DNA of 10,662 bases from Desulfovibrionales bacterium GWA2_65_9 (GTDB lineage Bacteria; Desulfobacterota; Desulfovibrionia; Desulfovibrionales; Desulfovibrionaceae), in assembly GCA_001799475.1 (NCBI GenBank), contig MGTN01000181.1, positions 7,062-17,723 on the forward strand, given 5' to 3'. Position numbers and translations under genes: made by a program. The notes under the pieces are model-generated. The model was given only the letters and a program-made list of their open reading frames with translations, was not told where the DNA came from and made no database searches. Shown here one piece after another: positions 1-5,516 of this stretch. How positions within the stretch are numbered: the first letter of the stretch is position 1; each line of letters starts with the position of its first letter.

Positions 1-997
1 TGCCGATGAGCTTGAAGCGCGTGCGGATGAACTCGATGCGGTCCACGATGGCCTCAAGCTTGGTGGACTTGTCCACCACATGCACGGGCGTGGTGATCTT
101 GCCCACATCGTGCATCCAGGCCGCGAGCTTGAGCTCCTCCATCTCGTTTTCGTTGAAATGCACGTCGGCGTAGGGGCCGTCCGTCTGGGCGTTGATGGTC
201 TCGGCGATGCGCATGGTCAGGTCCACCACGCGGTCGATGTGGCCCTTGGTGTAGGGGCTCTTGGCGTCGATTGCTGCGGCGATGCTCTGCATGAAGGAAT
301 ACAGCAGGGCCTTGAGGCCGTTGATGAGCTGGGTGTTGGTGAGGGCCACGGCGGCCTGGGAGGCCAGGGAGCTCACCGCCTCCAGGCGCTCCTGGGAGAA
401 TCCCACCACCGCGCCGCTGCTCAGGTCCTTGGCGTTCAGCAGCTGCAGCACGCCGATGATCTCGTGCTCGTGGTTGACCATGGGCATGACCAGCATGGAC
501 TGGGAGTGGTAGCCGGTGGCCTTGTCGTAGCCGCGCGTGCCGCTGAAGTCGAAGCCCTCGGCGCAGTAGACGTCGTCGATGTTGACGTATTCGCGGGTCA
601 GGGCCACGTGGGAGGAGACGTTGGCATGGTTGGGCTCGCCGCCCTCCTTGTAGAGCGACACCGGGGGCAGGGTCACGGGGTTGCCGCTGGTGCCGCCCAG
701 GCGCACGTTCATGGTGTCGTTCTGGAGCACCACAAACTCAAGCTTCATGCCCGTCTGGTCCACGATGTACAGGGTGCCCGCGTCGGCATTGGTGAGGTTG
801 CGCGCCAGCTCCACGATCATCTCCAGCAGCCGGTTGCGGTCCTGCTCGGCCGAGAGGGCCAGGCCGATCTCCGAGAGGCGGTGCATCTGCCGGTTCAGCC
901 GATTGACCTGCTCGCGCAGTTCCTCGACGGTCGCCGACTCTGACTCCGGCCCGGGACCGGCGCACGTGGTCGTGCTGTCTTTGGGTTCATCAATCAT
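1..997 (-). CDS. GAF domain plus HD-GYP-type phosphohydrolase (3' end outside window)
   Basis: The minus-strand frame is open from an ATG at 995-997 to the window edge, giving 332 residues with no stop. After a short acidic N-terminus and a coiled-coil-like stretch (about 24-60), residues 45-225 look like a GAF sensor domain: the ADAGTLYIVD strand at 71-80 and the IIGVLQLLNAK strand at 180-190 are typical. From about residue 232 an HD-type domain begins, with H253 in KGHIDRV and the metal-binding pair H296-D297 in MHDVGKITTP. Family knowledge: HD-GYP proteins usually hydrolyse cyclic di-GMP, and an N-terminal GAF domain usually senses a small ligand. The sequence after the HD pair (DKSTKLEAIVDRIEFIRTRF) differs from the common HD-GYP consensus, and the GYP motif would lie beyond the edge, so activity is inferred. 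No transmembrane segment is seen. It is divergent from cdsA. Start choice rests on the first in-frame ATG; the preceding GCGGGGTG is only a weak ribosome site. Confidence 0.85.
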   Translation of the reverse strand, partial: MIDEPKDSTTTCAGPGPESESATVEELREQVNRLNRQMHRLSEIGLALSAEQDRNRLLEMIVELARNLTNADAGTLYIVDQTGMKLEFVVLQNDTMNVRLGGTSGNPVTLPPVSLYKEGGEPNHANVSSHVALTREYVNIDDVYCAEGFDFSGTRGYDKATGYHSQSMLVMPMVNHEHEIIGVLQLLNAKDLSSGAVVGFSQERLEAVSSLASQAAVALTNTQLINGLKALLYSFMQSIAAAIDAKSPYTKGHIDRVVDLTMRIAETINAQTDGPYADVHFNENEMEELKLAAWMHDVGKITTPVHVVDKSTKLEAIVDRIEFIRTRFKLIG

Positions 998-1034
998 GCG
1001 CACCCCGCAAAATCGTATGAAAAGCATTGTCGGC

Positions 1035-1048
1035 CGCGAAGGTTCGCG
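1035..1048. promoter_or_regulatory. 14-bp inverted repeat in the divergent HD-GYP/cdsA intergenic region
   Basis: CGCGAA (1035-1040) and TTCGCG (1043-1048) are perfect inverted arms around GG. The repeat lies 38 bp upstream of the HD-GYP start and 124 bp upstream of cdsA, where an operator for either gene could sit. No convincing -35/-10 pair could be assigned for either direction. The rest of 998-1171 holds no gene. Confidence 0.3.
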
Positions 1049-1161
1049 CCAATTTCTACGTAACACACCCAGTCGCCAGAAGGAAAGGGGAAAGCCCCAG
1101 GTTGCCCGCGAGAGCGGAATGGAGTAGAGAAGGCCAGCGCATCAGGCGCGCATCCCCAACC

Positions 1162-1166
1162 AGGAG
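1162..1166 (+). promoter_or_regulatory. Ribosome binding site for the GTG start of cdsA
   Basis: AGGAG lies five bases before GTG at 1172. This strong Shine-Dalgarno match fixes a GTG rather than ATG start for cdsA. Confidence 0.75.
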
Positions 1167-1171
1167 ATTTC

Positions 1172-1999
1172 GTGCAGGCATCCCCGCATCAGCAACGCAT
1201 CCTCACCGCAGGTCTCGCTGTGGCCCTTGTGACTCTGGCCCTGTGGTTTGGCGGCGTGCTGGTCACGCTGCTGCTGCTCACCCTGTGCGGCCTTGGCCAG
1301 TGGGAGTTCACGGCCATGTTCCGGCCCGGAGCCGAGCACAAGAACCTGCGCATCACCGGCGTGGCCCTGGGCGCGGCCCTGGTTCTGGCGGCCCAGGTCG
1401 GCGGCCCCAGCGCAGCCCTGTGGGCCTTTGCCGCCTGCTTCTGGATTCTGGCCCTGCGCTTTCTTCTGCGCTTTAGCCGGGAGCAGAGCCTGGAGGGGAC
1501 CGGCACGCGCGCTACACAGTTCACTGACGAGCTCATCCTGCTCTGCTCGCTGGCCTATATCCCGCTCATGCTCCAGTTCTTCCTGCTCCTGAACACCCGC
1601 GAGATCGTGCTGGTGGTGCTCTCGACCACCGTGTCCGACACGGCGGCCTTCTATGCCGGAACGTGGCTGGGCAAGCGCAAGATCTGGCCCCAGGTGAGCC
1701 CCAAGAAGTCCTGGGCCGGGAGCATCGGCGGGCTCGCCGGGTGCGTGCTGGCCGTGACGGCCTACGGCCTGTATCTTGGCCAGGCCCCGCTTGCGGCCTG
1801 GCTGCTTCTGGGCGCGCTCTTGAACCTGTCCGCGCAGATGGGCGACTTCTTCGAGTCCGCGCTCAAGCGCAGCCTGGAGGTCAAGGACTCCGGCACGCTC
1901 CTGCCCGGCCACGGCGGCCTGCTCGACCGCATCGACAGCCTGCTCCTGGCCCTGCCCTGCTATGTGCTGCTGCGGCTCATCCAGCCCTTCTTCCAGTAA
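1172..1999 (+). CDS. cdsA: Phosphatidate cytidylyltransferase (CDP-diacylglycerol synthase)
   Basis: This integral membrane enzyme makes CDP-diacylglycerol from phosphatidic acid and CTP, the branch point for phospholipid synthesis. The 275-residue protein is almost entirely hydrophobic, with about seven to eight membrane segments (for example 11-40, 62-76, 80-100, 120-140, 145-165, 184-202, 205-220, 255-270). The family signature is clear near the C-terminus: S-A-L-K-R at 229-233, K238-D239, then GHGGLLDRID at 246-255. Upstream, SDT (155-157) and SPKKSWAG (176-183) are also conserved family positions. Length is normal. GTG 1172 is chosen for its AGGAG site. It heads the cdsA-dxr-rseP-tsaB run, with dxr starting nine bases after its stop. 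In many bacteria uppS directly precedes cdsA; here a divergent unrelated gene does. Confidence 0.95.
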   Translation: MQASPHQQRILTAGLAVALVTLALWFGGVLVTLLLLTLCGLGQWEFTAMFRPGAEHKNLRITGVALGAALVLAAQVGGPSAALWAFAACFWILALRFLLRFSREQSLEGTGTRATQFTDELILLCSLAYIPLMLQFFLLLNTREIVLVVLSTTVSDTAAFYAGTWLGKRKIWPQVSPKKSWAGSIGGLAGCVLAVTAYGLYLGQAPLAAWLLLGALLNLSAQMGDFFESALKRSLEVKDSGTLLPGHGGLLDRIDSLLLALPCYVLLRLIQPFFQ

Positions 2000-2008
2000 G
2001 GCTGCGGC

Positions 2009-3256
2009 ATGAAGACCTACATCTCCCTCTGGCCGGCGCACGCACCAGCGCTGCCCTTTCCCCGGACCCTGGCCATCCTGGGCTCCACCGGCTCCATCGG
2101 CGTCAGCGCCCTTGCGGTGGTGGCCCAGCACCCGGACCTCTTCCGCGTGGCCGCCCTGACCGGTGGCAGAAACGCCCGCCGCCTGGCCGAGCAGGCCGCA
2201 GCCTTCCGCCCCGGCGTGCTGGCCGTGCTCGATGAGGCAGTGGCCAAGGAACTGCGCCTGCTCCTGCCCGCCGGCTACCACCCGGAGATCCTGGCCGGTC
2301 CGGCGGCCTTTGAGGCCGTTGCCGCCATGCCCGGCGCGGACCTGGTGCTCTCGGCCATCGTTGGCGCGGCGGGCTTTCTGCCCACGCTGGCGGCGGCCAC
2401 GGCAGGCAAGCGCATCGCGCTGGCCAACAAGGAAAGCCTGGTCCTGGGCGGGCGGCTCATCCGCAACGCCTGCCAGGCTTCCGGCGCAGTGGTCCTGCCC
2501 GTGGACTCCGAACACAACGCCCTGTTCCAGGCCCTGTGCGGCCATGTTGGGGAAAACGGCAGCGAGAACGGGAACGACGACGAGATGGCCCGGCTCATCC
2601 TCACGGCCTCGGGCGGACCCTTTCACGGAAAGGACGCAGCCTTCCTGGCCGCCGTGACCCCGGCCCAGGCGCTGAAGCATCCCAACTGGAGCATGGGCGC
2701 CAAGGTCTCCATCGACTCGGCCACGCTGATGAACAAGGGCCTGGAGGTCATCGAGGCCTGCCACCTGTATGGCCTGCCGCCCGCGCGCGTGGACGTGCTG
2801 GTGCACCCGCAGAGCATCGTGCATTCCCTGGTGGAGTATGTGGACGGCTCGCAGCTGGCGCACCTGGGCGTGCCGGACATGCGCATCCCCATCGCCCACA
2901 GCCTGTGCTACCCCCGCCGCGTGGCCCTGGCCATGCCCCGGCTGGACCTGGCCAGCGCGGCCAGCTTGACATTCGAGGCCCCGGACGAGACCCTGTTCCC
3001 CTGCCTGGGCCTGGCCAAGGCGGCCTTCGCGGCCAGCCACAGCCATCCCGTGGCGCTCAATGCCGCCAACGAGGTGGCCGTGGAGCTGTTCCTGCAAGGG
3101 CGCATCACCTTTCCCGACATCCCCCGGCTCATCGAGGCTGCGCTGGCCCGGCACGCGGCACTCAAGGAAAACTGCGGCGCGGCGGAGCTCATCAACGCCG
3201 ACGCCGAGACACGGCGCGAGACGCTCGCCGACGCCTGCAACCGAACAGCAGAATAA
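2009..3256 (+). CDS. dxr: 1-deoxy-D-xylulose 5-phosphate reductoisomerase
   Basis: This cytoplasmic enzyme converts 1-deoxy-D-xylulose 5-phosphate to 2-C-methyl-D-erythritol 4-phosphate with NADPH, the committed step of the MEP isoprenoid pathway. The 415-residue protein has the NADPH-binding loop LGSTGSIG at 24-31, LANKESLV at 138-145, the metal-binding PVDSEHN at 164-170 (D166, E168), the ASGGPF loop at 200-205, and KHPNWSMGAKVSIDSATLMN from 223 with metal ligand E246. VHPQSIVHSLV follows at 265-275. A short acidic/Asn-rich insertion (GENGSENGNDDEM, 181-193) sits before the catalytic loop. The N-terminus is about 15 residues longer than usual before the Rossmann strand; ATG 2009 is only weakly preceded by AAGG, so a slightly later start cannot be excluded. 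It starts nine bases after cdsA, so the two are very likely cotranscribed. Confidence 0.97.
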   Translation: MKTYISLWPAHAPALPFPRTLAILGSTGSIGVSALAVVAQHPDLFRVAALTGGRNARRLAEQAAAFRPGVLAVLDEAVAKELRLLLPAGYHPEILAGPAAFEAVAAMPGADLVLSAIVGAAGFLPTLAAATAGKRIALANKESLVLGGRLIRNACQASGAVVLPVDSEHNALFQALCGHVGENGSENGNDDEMARLILTASGGPFHGKDAAFLAAVTPAQALKHPNWSMGAKVSIDSATLMNKGLEVIEACHLYGLPPARVDVLVHPQSIVHSLVEYVDGSQLAHLGVPDMRIPIAHSLCYPRRVALAMPRLDLASAASLTFEAPDETLFPCLGLAKAAFAASHSHPVALNAANEVAVELFLQGRITFPDIPRLIEAALARHAALKENCGAAELINADAETRRETLADACNRTAE

Positions 3257-3284
3257 CCAAAGAATGCGCCCCGCCCGGACGCAC

Positions 3285-3290
3285 AAGGAG
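3285..3290 (+). promoter_or_regulatory. Ribosome binding site for the GTG start of rseP
   Basis: AAGGAG lies five bases before GTG at 3296. It supports a GTG start just before the first membrane helix that carries HELGH. Confidence 0.75.
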
Positions 3291-3295
3291 TATAC

Positions 3296-4357
3296 GTGGG
3301 AGCGATTGCCGTTGTCCTGGTCCTGGGGGGCCTCATCTTTTTCCATGAACTTGGCCACTTCCTCATGGCCCGTGTCCTGGGCATCGGGGTCAAGGCCTTT
3401 GCCCTGGGCTTCGGCCCCCGGCTCTTCTCCTTCACCTGGGGCATGACCGAGTACCGCCTCTGCGCCGTGCCCCTGGGCGGCTACGTCATGCTGGCGGGCG
3501 AGTCCCCGGACAACGAGGAAGATCCGGCCATCCCCAAGGGACTGCTCTTTTCCGCCCGGCCCGTGTGGCAGCGCATGGCCGTGGTGGCCGCCGGGCCCAT
3601 AGCCAACTTCCTGCTGGCCTGGGGTCTCTACTGGGCGCTCTTCGCCTCCCAGGGGCAGATGGGCCTGGCCCCGGTCATCGAAAAGGTTCTGCCGGACACC
3701 CCGGCGGCCCGCGCGGGCATCGCCCCCGGCGACACCGTGCTCGCCGTGGACGGCCAGTCCATCATCTTCTGGGAAGAGCTGACCGAGCGGGTCCAGGGCT
3801 CAAAGGGCCGCACCCTGGTGCTGGAGCTCAAGCGCGGCAAGGAGCGCCTCGCGCTGAGCGTGACCCCGGAGATGCAGCCCCGCAAGAACATCTTCGGCGA
3901 GACGGTGGCCTCGCCCACCATGGGCGTCGTGGCGGCCAAGGAGATCGTCACCGTAGAGCTGAACGCGGCCCAGAGCCTCAAGGTCTCGGGCAAGGAGACC
4001 TGGCGGGCCGTGGTGAACATGGTCACCGCGCTCATCAAGATGATCGAGCGGGTCATCCCGGCCGACGCCATCGGCGGCCCCATCCTCATCGCCCAGCTCA
4101 TCAGCCGCGAGGCCGCAGGCGGCATGGTCGGACTCATCGCCCTCACCGCGGCCCTCTCGGCCAACCTGGGCTTCGTGAACCTGCTGCCCATTCCGGTGCT
4201 CGACGGCGGGCATCTGGTGATCTTCGGCCTCGAGGCCGTGACCCGCAAGCCGCTCAGCCTGCGCGCCCGGGCCATGGCCATCCGCGTGGGCATCGCCATG
4301 CTGGCGGCCCTCATGCTCCTGGCGACCTACAATGACCTGCGCCGACTGTTCCAGTGA
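3296..4357 (+). CDS. rseP: Site-2 (RIP) zinc metalloprotease, RseP family
   Basis: This intramembrane protease of the M50 family cuts single-pass membrane substrates, classically anti-sigma factors and signal-peptide remnants; the substrate here is not known. The 353-residue protein carries the zinc-binding HELGH at 17-21 in the first membrane helix, the GGYV loop at 61-64, and a single PDZ domain at about 120-195 (TPAARAGIAPGDTVLAVDG at 135-153). The C-terminal NLLPIPVLDGGH at 295-306 supplies the third zinc ligand D303. Further hydrophobic segments lie at about 93-117, 279-298 and 331-345. It has one PDZ domain, as in Bacillus-type RasP or Aquifex-type enzymes, whereas E. coli RseP has two. 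It lies 39 bp after dxr and its last 26 bp overlap tsaB, so operon membership is very likely. Confidence 0.95.
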   Translation: MGAIAVVLVLGGLIFFHELGHFLMARVLGIGVKAFALGFGPRLFSFTWGMTEYRLCAVPLGGYVMLAGESPDNEEDPAIPKGLLFSARPVWQRMAVVAAGPIANFLLAWGLYWALFASQGQMGLAPVIEKVLPDTPAARAGIAPGDTVLAVDGQSIIFWEELTERVQGSKGRTLVLELKRGKERLALSVTPEMQPRKNIFGETVASPTMGVVAAKEIVTVELNAAQSLKVSGKETWRAVVNMVTALIKMIERVIPADAIGGPILIAQLISREAAGGMVGLIALTAALSANLGFVNLLPIPVLDGGHLVIFGLEAVTRKPLSLRARAMAIRVGIAMLAALMLLATYNDLRRLFQ

Positions 4358-5147
4358 CCCTGGCCTCCTGCTGGCCCTGAACGGGGCCGACGAGCGCCTG
4401 CAGCTGGCCCTGGGCAGCCTTGCGCCCGGTGCGGCCGGAGGCGCCGCATTCCTGGCCGCCCAGGAATGGACCGTGCCCGGCTCCGCCGTGCGCTTCCTGG
4501 CTCCGGGCATCAAGCAGGTGCTGGACTCCTTAAGCCTTGCCGCAAAGGACATCCGCCGCATCGCCTGCGTGGTCGGCCCTGGCAGCTTCACCGGCCTGCG
4601 CATGTCCCTGGCCCTGGCCCAGGGGCTGGCGGCGGCCACGGGCGCACAGCTGGCCGGGCTGGATCATCTGGAGCTGCTGGCCAGCGAGGCCGCGCAATGT
4701 CTTGAGGAAGACAGGGGGGCTGTGGCCGCCCTGGTCTGGTCGCGCCGGGGGCAGGTCTATGCCCAGGCTTACACACGCAAGGCAGGCCAGGCCGCGCCCC
4801 TGGGCCCGCCGCAGGTGGTGGCCCTTGCGGCCCTGCCGGAATTCTTCGCAACCCTGCCCCGCCCCTTAAGCCTCCTGGGCGGCGGCCTGCGCCGGAACCT
4901 GGCCTTCTTCGAGGAGTTGGCCGGGCGCGACCCTGGCCTGCGCCTGCTGCCCGCCCTTTGGGACGCCCCGCGCGCGTCCGCCCTGCTCGACCTGGCCAGC
5001 CGCGCGGCCTTTGGTCCGCAGGCCATTGAGCCCGTGTACCTGCGCGCCTCAGACGCCGAGGACAACATCGCGGCCATCGCCGCCGGGCGGGGCCTGAGCG
5101 CAGCCGAGGCCCAGGCCATCCTCGACCGGGGCAGCCGCCCGATCTGA
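4332..5147 (+). CDS. tsaB: tRNA threonylcarbamoyladenosine biosynthesis protein TsaB
   Basis: TsaB is a non-catalytic ASKHA-fold partner of TsaD and TsaE in forming t6A at position 37 of ANN-decoding tRNAs. In this 271-residue protein the diagnostic motif is VGPGSFTGLRMSLALAQGLA at 81-100. The N-terminal strand LLLALNGADERLQLALG (12-28) occupies the usual LALDTS position, but Asp is replaced by Asn. The C-terminal PVYLRAS (234-240) is also family-typical. The start overlaps the end of rseP by 26 bp in another frame. There is no clear ribosome site, and no other ATG or GTG lies close before the first conserved strand, so translation is probably coupled to rseP. The last roughly 30 codons have a degenerate second copy at 5310-5402. 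The gene converges with dnaA. Confidence 0.9.
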   Translation: MTCADCSSDPGLLLALNGADERLQLALGSLAPGAAGGAAFLAAQEWTVPGSAVRFLAPGIKQVLDSLSLAAKDIRRIACVVGPGSFTGLRMSLALAQGLAAATGAQLAGLDHLELLASEAAQCLEEDRGAVAALVWSRRGQVYAQAYTRKAGQAAPLGPPQVVALAALPEFFATLPRPLSLLGGGLRRNLAFFEELAGRDPGLRLLPALWDAPRASALLDLASRAAFGPQAIEPVYLRASDAEDNIAAIAAGRGLSAAEAQAILDRGSRPI

Positions 5148-5151
5148 CGCG

Positions 5152-5176
5152 CTTCCGCAGCGAACTAATCCGGAAG
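5152..5176 (+). terminator. Possible weak hairpin after tsaB
   Basis: CTTCCG (5152-5157) and CGGAAG (5171-5176) form a perfect 6-bp stem with a 13-nt loop, four bases after the tsaB stop. There is no T-run, so intrinsic termination is doubtful. The corresponding position in the second duplicate copy (near 5406-5430) has lost the pairing. Confidence 0.25.
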
Positions 5177-5200
5177 ATACCCCACAACGCCACAGCCGGG

Positions 5201-5263
5201 GAGCGGTCCAGGCCGGTGCCAAACTGCCTGCCCAGCGGGGTCTGGCGGTCGATGCCGCGCTCC
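5201..5263 (-). pseudogene. Degenerate duplicate of the dnaA 3' end
   Basis: Read on the minus strand, this stretch encodes SERGIDRQTPLGRQFGTGLDR, against VEREIAHQTPLGRQLGNTVDR at the end of the neighbouring DnaA: 13 of 21 residues match, with an unbroken QTPLGRQ. The copy lacks a start and any upstream dnaA sequence. Its frame also reads past the point where DnaA stops, into antisense of tsaB. Most differences in the matching block are at third codon positions, so the copy either diverged slowly or came from a more divergent dnaA. It is read as a relic of the tandem duplication. Confidence 0.65.
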
Positions 5264-5309
5264 GACGGAAATAGCCCCCCAGGCCCAGCCACCCGCTCCG
5301 ACGTCCCCG

Positions 5310-5402
5310 GACGCCCTGGACTACGGGAACGCCGGGGATGCCGGTGCGATCAGCGCCGCCGGGGGACAGGCCTGCCTCGACCGGGGCAGTGGCCCAGCCT
5401 GG
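5310..5402 (+). pseudogene. Degenerate duplicate of the tsaB 3' end
   Basis: In the plus frame from 5310 the translation DALDYGNAGDAGAISAAGGQ then ACLDRGSGPAW matches the TsaB C-terminus DAEDNIAAIAAGRGLSAAEA then QAILDRGSRPI with one codon gap. SAA, QA and LDRGS-P are in register. The tsaB stop TGA corresponds to TGG at 5400-5402. There is no start codon or upstream tsaB sequence, so it is a dead 3' fragment. Confidence 0.65.
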
Positions 5403-5516
5403 GGGCCTCTACAGCCAAATGATCTGGAAGGAAGCCGGGACGCCTAGACCAGGAGGCGGTCCACGGTGTTGCCGAGCTGACGGCCGAGCGGCGTCTGATG
5501 GGCGATCTCGCGCTCC
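5310..5516. repeat. Tandem duplication, copy 2 (dead tsaB tail, spacer, real dnaA 3' end)
   Basis: This is the partner of 5052-5263. It begins with a decayed tsaB tail and ends in the genuine dnaA 3' end. The spacer between the two tails also aligns: 18 of 27 positions match between CTTCCGCAGC.. at 5152 and CCTCTACAGC.. at 5406. The homology therefore covers the whole convergent junction, not only the coding tails. Confidence 0.75.

Larger units (their letters stand above)
5052..5263. repeat. Tandem duplication, copy 1 (tsaB 3' end, spacer, dead dnaA tail)
   Basis: This segment aligns with 5310-5516 at a nearly constant offset: 258 at GACGCC (5052/5310), 255 at CAGGCC (5112/5367), 254 at GGAAG (5172/5426) and 253 at GCGGTCC (5203/5456) and GCGCTCC (5257/5510). 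It contains the real tsaB 3' end followed by a decayed copy of the dnaA 3' end. By hand count, identity is 28/36 at the tsaB end (including an exact 15-mer at 5120-5134) and 46/63 in the dnaA tail. Confidence 0.75.

Noticed and set aside
1036..1052. Sigma-54-like sequence TTGGCGCG-N4-TTCGC on the minus strand before the HD-GYP gene
   Set aside because: The GG to GC spacing is off by one and the -12 TTGC is not met; the resemblance comes from the CGCGAA/TTCGCG inverted repeat.
1087..1098. GGGG-AAAG-CCCC hairpin in the cdsA leader
   Set aside because: A 4-bp stem in GC-rich DNA is expected by chance and has no T-run or other context.
1142..3358. A 738-codon open frame on the minus strand opposite cdsA and dxr
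   Set aside because: It is antisense to two confidently identified genes in GC-rich DNA, is rich in Gly/Gln/His/Ala as expected for an antisense frame, and has no recognisable domain.
4588..5292. A 234-codon minus-strand frame that begins with DnaA-like residues
   Set aside because: Only the first part (5201-5265) is related to DnaA; the rest is antisense to tsaB. It is explained by the tandem duplication and is not a functional gene.
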